NCBI GenBank assembly: GCA_963678575.2 | Contig: CAXXHV010000002.1 | Coordinates: forward strand, 1,240,001 to 1,304,000 | Reading direction: 5' to 3' | DNA: 64,000 nucleotides | Source: Pleomorphochaeta sp963678575 | Lineage (GTDB): Bacteria > Spirochaetota > Spirochaetia > Sphaerochaetales > Sphaerochaetaceae | In this document: positions 35,474 to 44,481 of the stretch, piece after piece | Layout of the letters: every line of letters begins with the position of its first letter | Numbering within the stretch: position 1 is the stretch's first letter | The notes under the pieces: generated by a model | Databases searched by the model: none | The model's input: the letters and a program-made list of their open reading frames with translations, nothing else | Told to the model about the DNA's origin: nothing | Position numbers and translations under genes: made by a program

Positions 35474-36838
35474 TTAATTTATCGCTTCTTGCTTTCTGAG
35501 AGTCTCTCTAACTTTCATCAGAACTTTACCAAGTTGATTTTCTCCAGTTCCATCTAAATTATCCCCCCAAAAATTATCATTTTCAGTGTGTTCTACTAAA
35601 AGAGCCTCACCAGTCATTAATAATAATTTCCTGATATGGTCATTTTGTTCGAATTTAGCTAAAACTATATCATACATTACATCAAGGCGTTCATTCATCC
35701 ATTTAAATTCATCATAGCTTCCACTATCTGAATTTCTTCCTAAAGATATACCTTCATAAATATCATCACAATCACGTATTTTTTCTCGATACTCTTCATC
35801 ACTATGTTTATAAGCTTGATAACATTGCTCAGATGTTAGCCAAATTTTACCATCATATTCAAACGAATAATATGATAAATTACATAAATACCCAAAAGCA
35901 TCAAAAGGTTCATAAAATTGGATTACTTTTTTATTCTTTTCAGGATTATCTAATAATTTACCCTGTCCACCTAAACAAAAGGCTGTAGATTCTCCACAAT
36001 TATTTGCAAATTTTAACTTTGCAGAATCATTATGATCTTTTAAGTAAGTATTTACATATAACCAACCTGCAACAAAGCTATCACCACTACCTGTAGTATC
36101 TAAAGGTTCAATCTTATTAGCCTTTTCATATTTAAAATCTTTATTATTAACTTGGATTACTCCATTAGCTCCTAAGGTGCAAACAATAGTTGTATCCTTA
36201 CACTTTTTACCTAATTTTTTGGCTGCTTTTTCATCATCAGGAGTATTCTTAATGATTTTATGCAATCCTTGCCTATTTATAAAAACAACATCAGAATCAT
36301 TAATTATAGAATTTAATTGTTCCTCAGTTCCATTAGCACTATCTAAATCTACAGAGATTGTAACATCTAAAGCTTTTAAGAATTCAATATATTCTAAAGT
36401 CTTATTAGGATTCATTCCAATAATATGAACATGCTCAAATTCTTCTATTTTTTCTTTATTTGCCTCTAGCATATCAATTCTAGGATAAATATCAGCAGAG
36501 GGAACAACAACTAAAGCTTTCTCTCCAGTATGGTCTAACAGCATTACACAATAAGTTGTTGGATTTTCTGTAATACTAATAAAAGAGGTATCAATTAAAT
36601 CATTTTTTTCTATATTTTTTAATCCTATTTTTCCAAAAATATCATCTCCGACATGACTCATAATGGCAACTTTTGCACCTAAAGCCGCTAGTTGAACAGC
36701 AGTATTTGCACCTTTACCACCAGGTAGCATATTTGATTCATCCGCCAAAAGGCCTTCGTCCCAAGTAGGAATATGATCTACTTTTAGAAAAATATCAGTA
36801 TCAATATCCCCTAAAACTAAAATTTCATTTTTTCTCAT
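35474..36838 (-). CDS. PfkB sugar kinase fused to a NADAR domain
   Basis: The 454-residue protein has two parts. Residues 1 to about 298 are a complete PfkB/ribokinase: substrate motif GGKGAN (40-45) and DTTGSGDSF with catalytic Asp253. Residues about 305-450 are a NADAR (YbiA-like) domain: DGKIWLTSEQCYQAYK (329-344), KFEQN and TGEALLVEHTENDNFWG (409-425), NQLGKVLMKVR (434-444). NADAR proteins are N-glycosidases acting on riboflavin-pathway intermediates or ADP-ribosylated guanine. One protein could thus split an N-glycosidic bond and phosphorylate the ribose, or phosphorylate then split. The frame is continuous across the junction, and it overlaps the ATPase gene by four bases. Confidence 0.9.
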   Translation of the reverse strand: MRKNEILVLGDIDTDIFLKVDHIPTWDEGLLADESNMLPGGKGANTAVQLAALGAKVAIMSHVGDDIFGKIGLKNIEKNDLIDTSFISITENPTTYCVMLLDHTGEKALVVVPSADIYPRIDMLEANKEKIEEFEHVHIIGMNPNKTLEYIEFLKALDVTISVDLDSANGTEEQLNSIINDSDVVFINRQGLHKIIKNTPDDEKAAKKLGKKCKDTTIVCTLGANGVIQVNNKDFKYEKANKIEPLDTTGSGDSFVAGWLYVNTYLKDHNDSAKLKFANNCGESTAFCLGGQGKLLDNPEKNKKVIQFYEPFDAFGYLCNLSYYSFEYDGKIWLTSEQCYQAYKHSDEEYREKIRDCDDIYEGISLGRNSDSGSYDEFKWMNERLDVMYDIVLAKFEQNDHIRKLLLMTGEALLVEHTENDNFWGDNLDGTGENQLGKVLMKVRETLRKQEAIN

Positions 36839-37926
36839 ATTCTTTGTCCTTCTTCATTAAATAGCATTAAAACATTTTCTAAGAAATCAATTTTAATTAC
36901 ATCACCAACTTTATAATTAAAATTAACAGAAGAAATACTCATCACTATTTCTGAACCGAATATAACAACATGTAAAATAATATTTGAACCAGCATTCTCA
37001 ATAAAATTAATTTCTGCTGAAAACCCTTTATCATCATCACAAATCTGAAAATGCTCAGGCCTTGCTCCTAATTGGAATAAACCACTAAGTGTAGATAAAT
37101 CTGCATCAACTTTTGAAATTTTTTTAGATAAATTCTTTATCGGAATTATTGAATCACCTAATATAGCAGTTTTATTATCAAAAATAATTGGTATCATATT
37201 AATTTTAGGGCTTCCTAAAAACTCTGCAACAAATTTAGTTTTTGGATTATTATATATTTCTGTAGGATTAGCTTCTTGCTCAATTTTTCCATCATGCATT
37301 AAAACTACTCGATCTCCCATAGTCATAGCTTCAATTTGATCATGTGTAACCATAATAGCAGTCACACCTAATTTCTTTTGAATTTGAACTATGCAAACTC
37401 TTACACTTGCTCTTAATTTAGCATCAAGGTTACTTAAAGGTTCATCCAATAATAATAATTTAGGTTCAATTACTAAAGCACGAGCTAAAGCAACCCTTTG
37501 TTGTTGACCACCAGACAATTCTTTTACATTTCTTTTTTCTAAGCCTGATAATTCCACAATTTCTATTATTTTTTTTACTTTTTTTTCAATTTCTGCTTTA
37601 TCAAATTTTCTTAGTTTCAACCCAAAAGCAACATTATCAAATACACTCATATGAGGAAATAATGCATAGTGTTGAAATACAAATCCGATTTGTCTTTCAT
37701 TAATATGTTTATTAATTAAATTTTCACCCTCAAGAATTATTTCTCCTGAATTTATTGGAGTAAGGCCTGATATAATTCTGAGCAAAGTTGTTTTCCCACA
37801 ACCAGAAGGTCCTAATAAAACAACAAATTCTTTTTCTTTAACTTGTAAATTAATATCTTTTAATACTTCAACATTACCAAAATTTTTTGAAATATGATTA
37901 ATACTTAAAAAACAATCACTACTCAT
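36835..37926 (-). CDS. Pot-type ABC transporter ATPase
   Basis: A 363-residue ATPase: Walker A GPSGCGKTT, signature LSGGQQQRVALARAL, Walker B LLLDEPLSNLD, H-loop TAIMVTHDQIEAM, then a C-terminal TOBE regulatory domain (about 280-363). This is the spermidine/putrescine/thiamine class. Starts within the stop region of the phosphorylase gene (8-base overlap). Confidence 0.93.
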   Translation of the reverse strand: MSSDCFLSINHISKNFGNVEVLKDINLQVKEKEFVVLLGPSGCGKTTLLRIISGLTPINSGEIILEGENLINKHINERQIGFVFQHYALFPHMSVFDNVAFGLKLRKFDKAEIEKKVKKIIEIVELSGLEKRNVKELSGGQQQRVALARALVIEPKLLLLDEPLSNLDAKLRASVRVCIVQIQKKLGVTAIMVTHDQIEAMTMGDRVVLMHDGKIEQEANPTEIYNNPKTKFVAEFLGSPKINMIPIIFDNKTAILGDSIIPIKNLSKKISKVDADLSTLSGLFQLGARPEHFQICDDDKGFSAEINFIENAGSNIILHVVIFGSEIVMSISSVNFNYKVGDVIKIDFLENVLMLFNEEGQRI

Positions 37927-38827
37927 TTCTAGCTCCTAACATTTGAGAAGGTACCCAATATTTCATATTCCCTTTTTCTTTTTCTTGATCGATTTCATAT
38001 AATTTAGCTACAGCTTCTAATGCAATTGCAATTGCAGCTTCATGACCACCACCAGCTTTAAATCCTTCTTTATTATAGACATTATCACCGACGGAACAAA
38101 TTGAACCACATCTTCTATTAAATAAAGATGTAAGTGTAAAAATAGCAGAAGTTTCTCTATCTGTATTTAATATTCCTGCCCTATTATAATAATCAATAAT
38201 ATCTAAATCTTGTCTTTGGATATACCCATCAACAGAAGGTTTTCCCCAACCACAATATTCACTATCACCACTTCTTGTAATACCAACATGGAATTTATGA
38301 CCATTATCTGTTGCTGCAGCAATTAGTGATAATAATACTTCATAACTTGCAAAAGCTGGATATTGAGGAACAACATAAGCTTTAGTCATCCCTTCATCTC
38401 TAACAGCACCGGATGAAATGACTAAATCACTTGGATGAACACTTTCATGCCAGGCTCCACATCCACCAACTCTAATAAAAGTATGAGCTTTAGAATGAGA
38501 CATAAACTCATTTAATACCAATTCTGCTTCAGGCGCTCCGCTTCCACCACTTACAACGGAGACTTTAGCTCCTTTATAAGTTCCAGTATATGTAACAAAC
38601 ATTCCTGTTTTTGCTACTTCTTTCGGATTGTCTAAAAACCTTGATATTTCTTTTGCTGAATCATCATTATAGCCACATAGAGGATCTCTAACAGTCATTA
38701 ATACATATTCTCCAATAGTATCACCTGTTATACCCGTTAAAGCTGGACGACCATCACTTGTAATAAATTTTGGTAAATAATCTAAATGTTCATAATCTTT
38801 CAATAATGTTTTATAGCTTTTTCTCAT
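37919..38827 (-). CDS. Divergent nucleoside phosphorylase
   Basis: A 302-residue PNP_UDP family protein, about 50 residues longer than classical uridine phosphorylase. Recognisable motifs are GGSGAPEAELVLNEF, IRVGGCGAWHES and SSGAVRDEGM. The phosphate loop reads TVRDPL instead of GDP-x-R, and the ribose-binding EMESA becomes RETSA. The catalytic role is probably phosphorolysis of an unusual nucleoside, but hydrolysis or altered specificity is possible. It lies between the permease and ATPase genes of the Pot-type transporter, tying its substrate to the imported compound. Confidence 0.85.
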   Translation of the reverse strand: MRKSYKTLLKDYEHLDYLPKFITSDGRPALTGITGDTIGEYVLMTVRDPLCGYNDDSAKEISRFLDNPKEVAKTGMFVTYTGTYKGAKVSVVSGGSGAPEAELVLNEFMSHSKAHTFIRVGGCGAWHESVHPSDLVISSGAVRDEGMTKAYVVPQYPAFASYEVLLSLIAAATDNGHKFHVGITRSGDSEYCGWGKPSVDGYIQRQDLDIIDYYNRAGILNTDRETSAIFTLTSLFNRRCGSICSVGDNVYNKEGFKAGGGHEAAIAIALEAVAKLYEIDQEKEKGNMKYWVPSQMLGARNE

Positions 38828-38839
38828 TTAATTTTCTCC

Positions 38840-39643
38840 TTATAAATATTGTGACCATTTCCAAATTTTCTCTGCAATTAAAGCAATAAGAGTAGTCACA
38901 AACATAATAATTGCACTTACAGCAATAGCTAATGGATCAAGACCTTCTGTTCTTAGTTCAACATACATTCTAACTGGATAAGTAAGATATTTAGTTCCTG
39001 CAATAAAGGTTGAGATTGTTACATCATTAAAGGAAATCATAAACCCAAATATTGAACTAATAATAATTCCAGGAACAACTGAAGGTATTGTTATTACAAA
39101 AAAAGTTCTTAAAGGAGTAGCTCCTAGAGTCATTGCAGCATTTTCTAAATCTTCATCTAAATAGGACAAAGTAGACAATAATAATCTAATTACATAAGGT
39201 AATATTAAAATTACATGCGCTGAAACTAATCCAATAAATGAACCTAAAACACCAAGAATAGCATAATACTGAATCAATCCCACTGCCCATACAATTCCAG
39301 GAAGCATTAATGGCGATAAAAATATAGTTTGTAGAAAAGTTGAAAAAGGACTCTTCCATTTAAATATTCCATATGCTGCAGGTATTCCAACAATTAAAGC
39401 AATACTTAAAGAAGAAAGAGAAACTCTTAAGCTTATTGAAATAGCTTTTCTATATTCTGGGTTTGTAAAAAATTTCTTGATCCATTCAAGAGTAAATCCT
39501 TTAGGAGGAAATCTAAAAAATTCACTATCATTAAAGGCACTAACCATTATCATCAAAATTGGAGTTAGCATAAATATTAAGACAAGTACTGCAACAGTAT
39601 TATTAGCTTTTGTTGCTAAACTTTTTGTAAAATTATTTTTCAT
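38840..39643 (-). CDS. Pot-type ABC transporter permease (PotC-like)
   Basis: A 267-residue six-helix permease with the EAA loop ENAAMTLGATPLRTFFVITIP (about 172-192) and the PotC-type N-terminus MVSAFNDSEFFRFPPKGFTLEW. It overlaps the partner permease stop by one base. Confidence 0.92.
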   Translation of the reverse strand: MKNNFTKSLATKANNTVAVLVLIFMLTPILMIMVSAFNDSEFFRFPPKGFTLEWIKKFFTNPEYRKAISISLRVSLSSLSIALIVGIPAAYGIFKWKSPFSTFLQTIFLSPLMLPGIVWAVGLIQYYAILGVLGSFIGLVSAHVILILPYVIRLLLSTLSYLDEDLENAAMTLGATPLRTFFVITIPSVVPGIIISSIFGFMISFNDVTISTFIAGTKYLTYPVRMYVELRTEGLDPLAIAVSAIIMFVTTLIALIAEKIWKWSQYL

Positions 39644-40485
39644 TATTTATCAACTCCTTTTGCTAATCTTGTACATCCTATAAATACTATTCCAATCATA
39701 ATAAGGAAGAATATTGAATAAGCAGATGCAAAAGGCCAATTCATTACTAACATTGCTTGTTGATATGCATATGTTCCAAATACTTGAATCTTACCTTGTC
39801 CAAGGGAAGATGGCGTTACAAAACTAGTTAAACAAGCCATAAATACAAGTATTGTTCCAGCTAACGCTCCAGGTAAACTTAACGGTAGCGTTATTTTAAA
39901 GAAAACCTTCATAGGTTTTGCACCTAAGGTACGTGCAGCTTCCAAAATTTCTGGATCAATTGCCAATAAACTAGAAGTTAAAGGATATATCATCATAGGT
40001 AAAAAAGCTTGTACTAAGCCAATAATAACCCCTCGATTAGTTCCTAAAAATGCAATCGGTTTATCAATTAAATGTAAATTTCTTAATATTGAATTCAACA
40101 ATCCATAGTTCATTAATATCGTAAACCAACCCATAGTTTGAATCATAGCACCCCCAATCATAGGAAGGATAACTAACGTCATAACAAAGCCACGATATTG
40201 TTTATCTAATTTGGATATCCATAAAGAAATAGGATACGCCAAAACAAAAATTATTAATGAGGAAATAAAAGCAATATATAAAGTTCTTAAATAAACATTA
40301 AGCACATAAGAATCTTTAAATATAGTACTATAATTTTCTATGGTAAATGTTTTTTCAGTAAATAAACTACCTGGGATAAAAGTTTGGAAACTTTTTGAAA
40401 CTAAAAAATATAGTGGAACAAAAAATACCAAAATTATAAACATTAAAGCAGGTAAAATTAACCAAAAATAAGATTTTTTTCTCAT
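39643..40485 (-). CDS. Pot-type ABC transporter permease (PotB-like)
   Basis: A 280-residue six-helix permease. EAA loop EAARTLGAKPMKVFFKITLP lies near 183-202. A GC-rich hairpin in the 48-base gap separates it from the amidohydrolase gene upstream. Confidence 0.92.
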   Translation of the reverse strand: MRKKSYFWLILPALMFIILVFFVPLYFLVSKSFQTFIPGSLFTEKTFTIENYSTIFKDSYVLNVYLRTLYIAFISSLIIFVLAYPISLWISKLDKQYRGFVMTLVILPMIGGAMIQTMGWFTILMNYGLLNSILRNLHLIDKPIAFLGTNRGVIIGLVQAFLPMMIYPLTSSLLAIDPEILEAARTLGAKPMKVFFKITLPLSLPGALAGTILVFMACLTSFVTPSSLGQGKIQVFGTYAYQQAMLVMNWPFASAYSIFFLIMIGIVFIGCTRLAKGVDK

Positions 40486-40504
40486 GTTATACTCGATTTT
40501 TATT

Positions 40505-40524
40505 AGGTGGCAATTAAGCCACCT
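40505..40524 (-). other. Intercistronic hairpin before the Pot-type permease genes
   Basis: AGGTGGC and GCCACCT form a perfect 7-bp stem around AATTAA. It has more G+C than surrounding DNA and no T-run, and falls exactly where the enzyme/binding-protein part of the operon gives way to membrane genes. Confidence 0.65.
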
Positions 40525-40533
40525 TAAATTATT

Positions 40534-41805
40534 TTAATATTTATATTTTGCAGGATAAGCTGGGAAGAATAGATGTTCTGTTATAGTTTCTAATCTAGCT
40601 TCTTTACCATTAATTAAACAATAATGCTCTGTAGGTCTACTATCATGACCTCTAAAGCCTGCAATTTCTCCATCAACAATTGTAAGAGAAGCACCAAAGG
40701 GATCACCACCTTCTATTGCTTCTAAAGCATCTCTACCTACTGATGAAGGTGGATTATCAATTACAATAATATCTGCTTCTCTACCTACTTCAATTTTTCC
40801 GGTATTTAAATGATATAAATCAGCAGTATTACCAGTACCCATTGCTATAGCTTGTTCAGCAGGAATATCACATAATGAAGAAGCTTTTACAATTGCTAAA
40901 TTAATAGCTGCTTGTAGAGCGGATTGACCTGTTGGAGCATCAGATCCAAAATTAATTCTATTTAATTCATTACGCTCCTTTACTTGTTTTAAAATCTTAT
41001 TAAAATTTACCATATTCCCATTAACAACTAATTCAAGTCCAGCATCACTTTCTTTAATTAATCTATCAATATGGTCATATGAAACACCAGTTGAACCACC
41101 ATTAAAATGAGCAATTTTATCAGGCTTAATTTGTAAAATATCTTCACTAGTAACCCAAGAAGATCCAGGTATTGAAGGTGGAGCTAAGTGACAGGAAACA
41201 AAGAATCCATATTTTCTAGCCCATTTAACCATAGGAATTACTTCTTCAGGTTTTGCTAAACCACCACCACCAATTTCTGCAATAATCCAAACACCTGCTT
41301 CACTCATTTCTTTAAAATCATTTTCAGTCAATCCGTGAACAAGAACTAAAGCACCACCATGCATTTTTAATGCACCACCTGGTCTAAATTTTTTAAAAAC
41401 TCTAGATGACATTATTGCAGTAGCTTTTACACCAATAGCATCATCATAAAATCTAGGATATCCAGGACCTTGTTCACCTTCTGAAATCATAGTTGTAGTA
41501 CCATATAATAAAGCATCAGCGTAACAACCAACAGCTCCTCTTTGTGGAGCATAATCATCTAAAGTATTATGTAAATGACTATCAATTAATCCAGGACAAG
41601 CTACTTGTTGATTTGCATCAACTATTAATTCAATATCAGAAAAATCTAAATCTTTTTCCATACCAATTTCTGTAATTAGACCTTTCCTGCAAACAATGGT
41701 ATCAGCATCTTTGATGACACCTTTGTAAAAATCACCACTAACAATTTTTTTTATATTTTTAATTACAATGTCCCCATTATTGGGTTTTTCAAAATAATTT
41801 TTCAT
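40534..41805 (-). CDS. Enamidase-like amidohydrolase
   Basis: A 423-residue amidohydrolase-superfamily enzyme with a close sequence match (from memory of the family) to enamidase of nicotinate-fermenting Eubacterium barkeri, which hydrolyses the cyclic enamide 6-oxo-tetrahydronicotinate. Shared features are NIKKIVSGD, PGLIDSHLH (His77, His79), DYAPQR, MHGGALVLVHGLTENDF, a bridging-acid candidate Glu177 in IIAEIG, His206 in CHLAPPSIPGSS, His233 in KIAHFNGG and Asp289 in INFGSDAPTG. It should open a nitrogen heterocycle or cleave a cyclic amide. It sits 3 bases after a creatininase-like gene, giving two amide hydrolases in one nucleoside-related operon. Confidence 0.82.
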   Translation of the reverse strand: MKNYFEKPNNGDIVIKNIKKIVSGDFYKGVIKDADTIVCRKGLITEIGMEKDLDFSDIELIVDANQQVACPGLIDSHLHNTLDDYAPQRGAVGCYADALLYGTTTMISEGEQGPGYPRFYDDAIGVKATAIMSSRVFKKFRPGGALKMHGGALVLVHGLTENDFKEMSEAGVWIIAEIGGGGLAKPEEVIPMVKWARKYGFFVSCHLAPPSIPGSSWVTSEDILQIKPDKIAHFNGGSTGVSYDHIDRLIKESDAGLELVVNGNMVNFNKILKQVKERNELNRINFGSDAPTGQSALQAAINLAIVKASSLCDIPAEQAIAMGTGNTADLYHLNTGKIEVGREADIIVIDNPPSSVGRDALEAIEGGDPFGASLTIVDGEIAGFRGHDSRPTEHYCLINGKEARLETITEHLFFPAYPAKYKY

Positions 41806-41808
41806 TTA

Positions 41809-42552
41809 TTATTCTCCTGATATAATCACCTTAAATTGTGATTCAATTATTTTCACAACTTCATCTATTATCTTTTTGCCATCAGCAGCATTACTATCTG
41901 TGGGGTCTCCAATGAAACCAACTTCACTAATATCTTCAGTAGCCCATCCCCAACTTGAATAGTTCAATTTTTGAATATATTCAAAACCTTTTGAATTAGT
42001 TTTTTCCTTTGGAATATTTGAATATAAGTCTTCAAATTGTGGGTAACTATGCATCATCACAGATGTTTCAACAAAACCTGCATGCATACTTGCTGGAAAA
42101 GCACATTTTCCACCTAAAGATGCGAATATTGGACCTAAAGATATACAAATTGTATTAATATTATATTTTCTTCTAATATCGTAAGTTGCTGATTCGATTA
42201 ATCCTATATTCCCCCCATGTCCATTTAAAATAATTAGATTCTTAATATGTTGACAAGAAAGGGAATAACCGACATCATAAATGAGATTAAGCAATGTTGT
42301 TGCTGATAGTGAGATAGTACCAGGAAATGATAAATGCTCTATGCTCTTGCCATAATTTATTGTTGGTAATATTCCAATATTAAAATCATTTTTATGTTTT
42401 ATTATCAGTTCTTCAACAACTGAATTTACAATAAAATGATCTGTTCCAACAGGTAAATGGCTTCCATGTTGCTCGGTAGCTCCAATAGGAAGTATTACAG
42501 TTTTTATATTTTCTAATTCTTTTGAACTACATTCAGCCCATTGCTTAATCAT
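41809..42552 (-). CDS. Creatininase-family amidohydrolase
   Basis: A 247-residue protein with the binuclear-metal ligand set of the creatininase fold: PIGATEQHGSHLPVGTD (Glu27, His29, Asp38), LNGHGGN (His112) and HAGFVETS (Glu162). Family members hydrolyse cyclic or formyl amides, including creatinine and the formamidopyrimidine intermediate of archaeal flavin synthesis. Coupled to the enamidase-like gene, it probably performs a sequential amide cleavage of the same heterocycle. Substrate unknown. Confidence 0.87.
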   Translation of the reverse strand: MIKQWAECSSKELENIKTVILPIGATEQHGSHLPVGTDHFIVNSVVEELIIKHKNDFNIGILPTINYGKSIEHLSFPGTISLSATTLLNLIYDVGYSLSCQHIKNLIILNGHGGNIGLIESATYDIRRKYNINTICISLGPIFASLGGKCAFPASMHAGFVETSVMMHSYPQFEDLYSNIPKEKTNSKGFEYIQKLNYSSWGWATEDISEVGFIGDPTDSNAADGKKIIDEVVKIIESQFKVIISGE

Positions 42553-42574
42553 AAATTTACTCCTAAATTAAATA

Positions 42575-43690
42575 TTATTTGCCTTTATACTCAACAAGTT
42601 CTTTGTTCCAGCGATTAGTCCAATCAGCTCTTTGTTCAATGATGTATAACCAATCTAAATCAACTAATGTATCAACTTTATCACCATAAACAGTTCTTTC
42701 AGCTACATCACCTGTTAATTTAACTTTTGAGTTTGTAGGTCCGAAGTAAATTTGATTTGCATAAGCTTCTTGAGTTTTTTGACACATTGCTAATTGAGTC
42801 CAAGCATCAGCTAATTCTGGATGTGAGTTGTTTGCTACAATGGTTAAAGTATCCATCATTTTTACGCTACCAATAGTACTAGGCCATGAATAAGCAATGT
42901 TTAATCCTTTATCAATATATGTCCAGGCATAACCATTGATAACTGGAGCTGCTACTACATCACCTGCATCCATCATCATAAATAATTCATCTAAATTTGT
43001 ATAAATTAATGGAATTGGACATAATTCTTGTAATTTAGCAAAACCTTTATCGATATCATGTTCATCTCCACCGTTTAATCTTGCAGCAATTGCTAAGAAA
43101 CCATCACCTTCTGATCCAGGATAATTAGGGAAAGCAATTTTGCCTTTAAATTCAGAATTCCATAAGTCTTCCCATTCTGGAGGAGTATCAAAGAAGTCAG
43201 GGTTATAAGCAATACCTAAACCCATGAATGATTGACCATAACCACCGATTTGGGCTAAAGCATATAAATCATCATAAGCAGGAATTTTAGAACTAGGTTC
43301 TTCTGTTATCCCATCTGACATTGATTGTTGACATTCATAAAGATTCAAATAGCAAATATCCATTGTTGGATTATCTTTTTCCATGTAAATCTTTGCCATT
43401 CTATCCCCAGTTCCTCCAAGAAGTAATTCAATATGTGCACCACGAGCTTCTAGTGGTGGAACAATATTTTCTCTAATTATATCTTCGATAACACCGCCCC
43501 AAACACCAACTACTAATGTTTGCCCAGAAAAATCCTTACCTTCAAGAAAAGCTAAAGTTTGAGCGTCCAAACCTTCATCAGCTTTCTTAATAGCATCATC
43601 GTTTGATTTTGCCATTTCTGAAGTACCACTTGCCATCGTTGGGAAAACAAAAACTAACAATAACAACATTCCCATAACAATTTTTTTCAT
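42575..43690 (-). CDS. Pot-type periplasmic substrate-binding protein
   Basis: About 371 residues of the spermidine/putrescine/iron-binding-protein fold. I use the ATG at 43690, which has GGAAAGGAG at good spacing; an in-frame TTG at 43708 overlaps that site. The signal peptide ends FPTMASG without a lipobox. FSGQTLVVGVWGGVIEDIIRE is the typical first strand-helix. It is the first gene after the UTRA regulator and should define the substrate of the whole cluster. Confidence 0.9.
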   Translation of the reverse strand: MKKIVMGMLLLLVFVFPTMASGTSEMAKSNDDAIKKADEGLDAQTLAFLEGKDFSGQTLVVGVWGGVIEDIIRENIVPPLEARGAHIELLLGGTGDRMAKIYMEKDNPTMDICYLNLYECQQSMSDGITEEPSSKIPAYDDLYALAQIGGYGQSFMGLGIAYNPDFFDTPPEWEDLWNSEFKGKIAFPNYPGSEGDGFLAIAARLNGGDEHDIDKGFAKLQELCPIPLIYTNLDELFMMMDAGDVVAAPVINGYAWTYIDKGLNIAYSWPSTIGSVKMMDTLTIVANNSHPELADAWTQLAMCQKTQEAYANQIYFGPTNSKVKLTGDVAERTVYGDKVDTLVDLDWLYIIEQRADWTNRWNKELVEYKGK

Positions 43691-43713
43691 TGTATCTCTC
43701 CTTTCCAAATCTA

Positions 43714-44481
43714 TTATTTGGATTTTAAATTTATGGATAAAATTCCATAATAACCATATTCATTAGTGTTATAAAAATTATCACAATACTCTATTGGTAT
43801 ATTTTTCCCATCAACTTCTTCATAGGTCTCTCGAATAATATTTAATAACACAAAATTCTTCTTTACATTTAGCAAATCACAAACAGAATCTTCTGGGATA
43901 ATGCACTTCATTTTTTCTTCAGCATAAGATAATTCAATATTATGTTTCTTGAATGAAGTGTACATTGATTGATCATCTTGTAATTCCTTAATAATATTTT
44001 CCATATTCTTAGAAAATCTGTAATAATCATTCTCAACACAAACAGGAACTTTATTTAAATACCGAACTCTGATGAGAAGAAGTACAGGTTCTCCTTCCAT
44101 GATCATGAAAGATTGAGCAACATTAGTTGGACAGGGAACAGTTTTCTTGGAAATAATCTTAGTAAAAATCTCATTAGTATCATTTTCAAATTGAGTTCCA
44201 AAACCATTTGTAACATATCTATTTTTACTGAAACTTTGTTTTACAACAGTTACACCTCTTCCTTGTCTACTTTGTAATATATTTCTTTGGCATAGTAATT
44301 TTTCTGCTTTAACAATGGTTATTCTTGAAACATTAAATTCTTTTGCTAAATTCATTTGTGGAGGTAAGTTTGAACCAACAGGATATACTCCTTGAGAAAT
44401 TAATATTTCGATTTGATGCGCAATTTGGCTATATAGCGGTAGAGCTCCATCTTCAAAGTCTAAATTATTTTCTTCTAACAT
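43714..44481 (-). CDS. GntR-family regulator with UTRA sensor domain
   Basis: A 255-residue HutC-type regulator: winged helix (PPQMNLAKEFNVSRITIVKA, then QSRQGRGVTVVKQ) and a UTRA domain from about 100. It leads the operon running down to 34506 and is preceded by a consensus promoter, indicating autoregulation by a metabolite of the imported compound. The Pro-Pro-Gln replacing the common Pro-Ser-Glu before the recognition helix is a small deviation. Confidence 0.9.
   Translation of the reverse strand: MLEENNLDFEDGALPLYSQIAHQIEILISQGVYPVGSNLPPQMNLAKEFNVSRITIVKAEKLLCQRNILQSRQGRGVTVVKQSFSKNRYVTNGFGTQFENDTNEIFTKIISKKTVPCPTNVAQSFMIMEGEPVLLLIRVRYLNKVPVCVENDYYRFSKNMENIIKELQDDQSMYTSFKKHNIELSYAEEKMKCIIPEDSVCDLLNVKKNFVLLNIIRETYEEVDGKNIPIEYCDNFYNTNEYGYYGILSINLKSK

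Noticed and set aside
35474..36838. PfkB-NADAR as an assembly chimera
   Set aside because: Codon usage and AT content are even across the junction, the linker is short and in frame, and flanking genes overlap normally.
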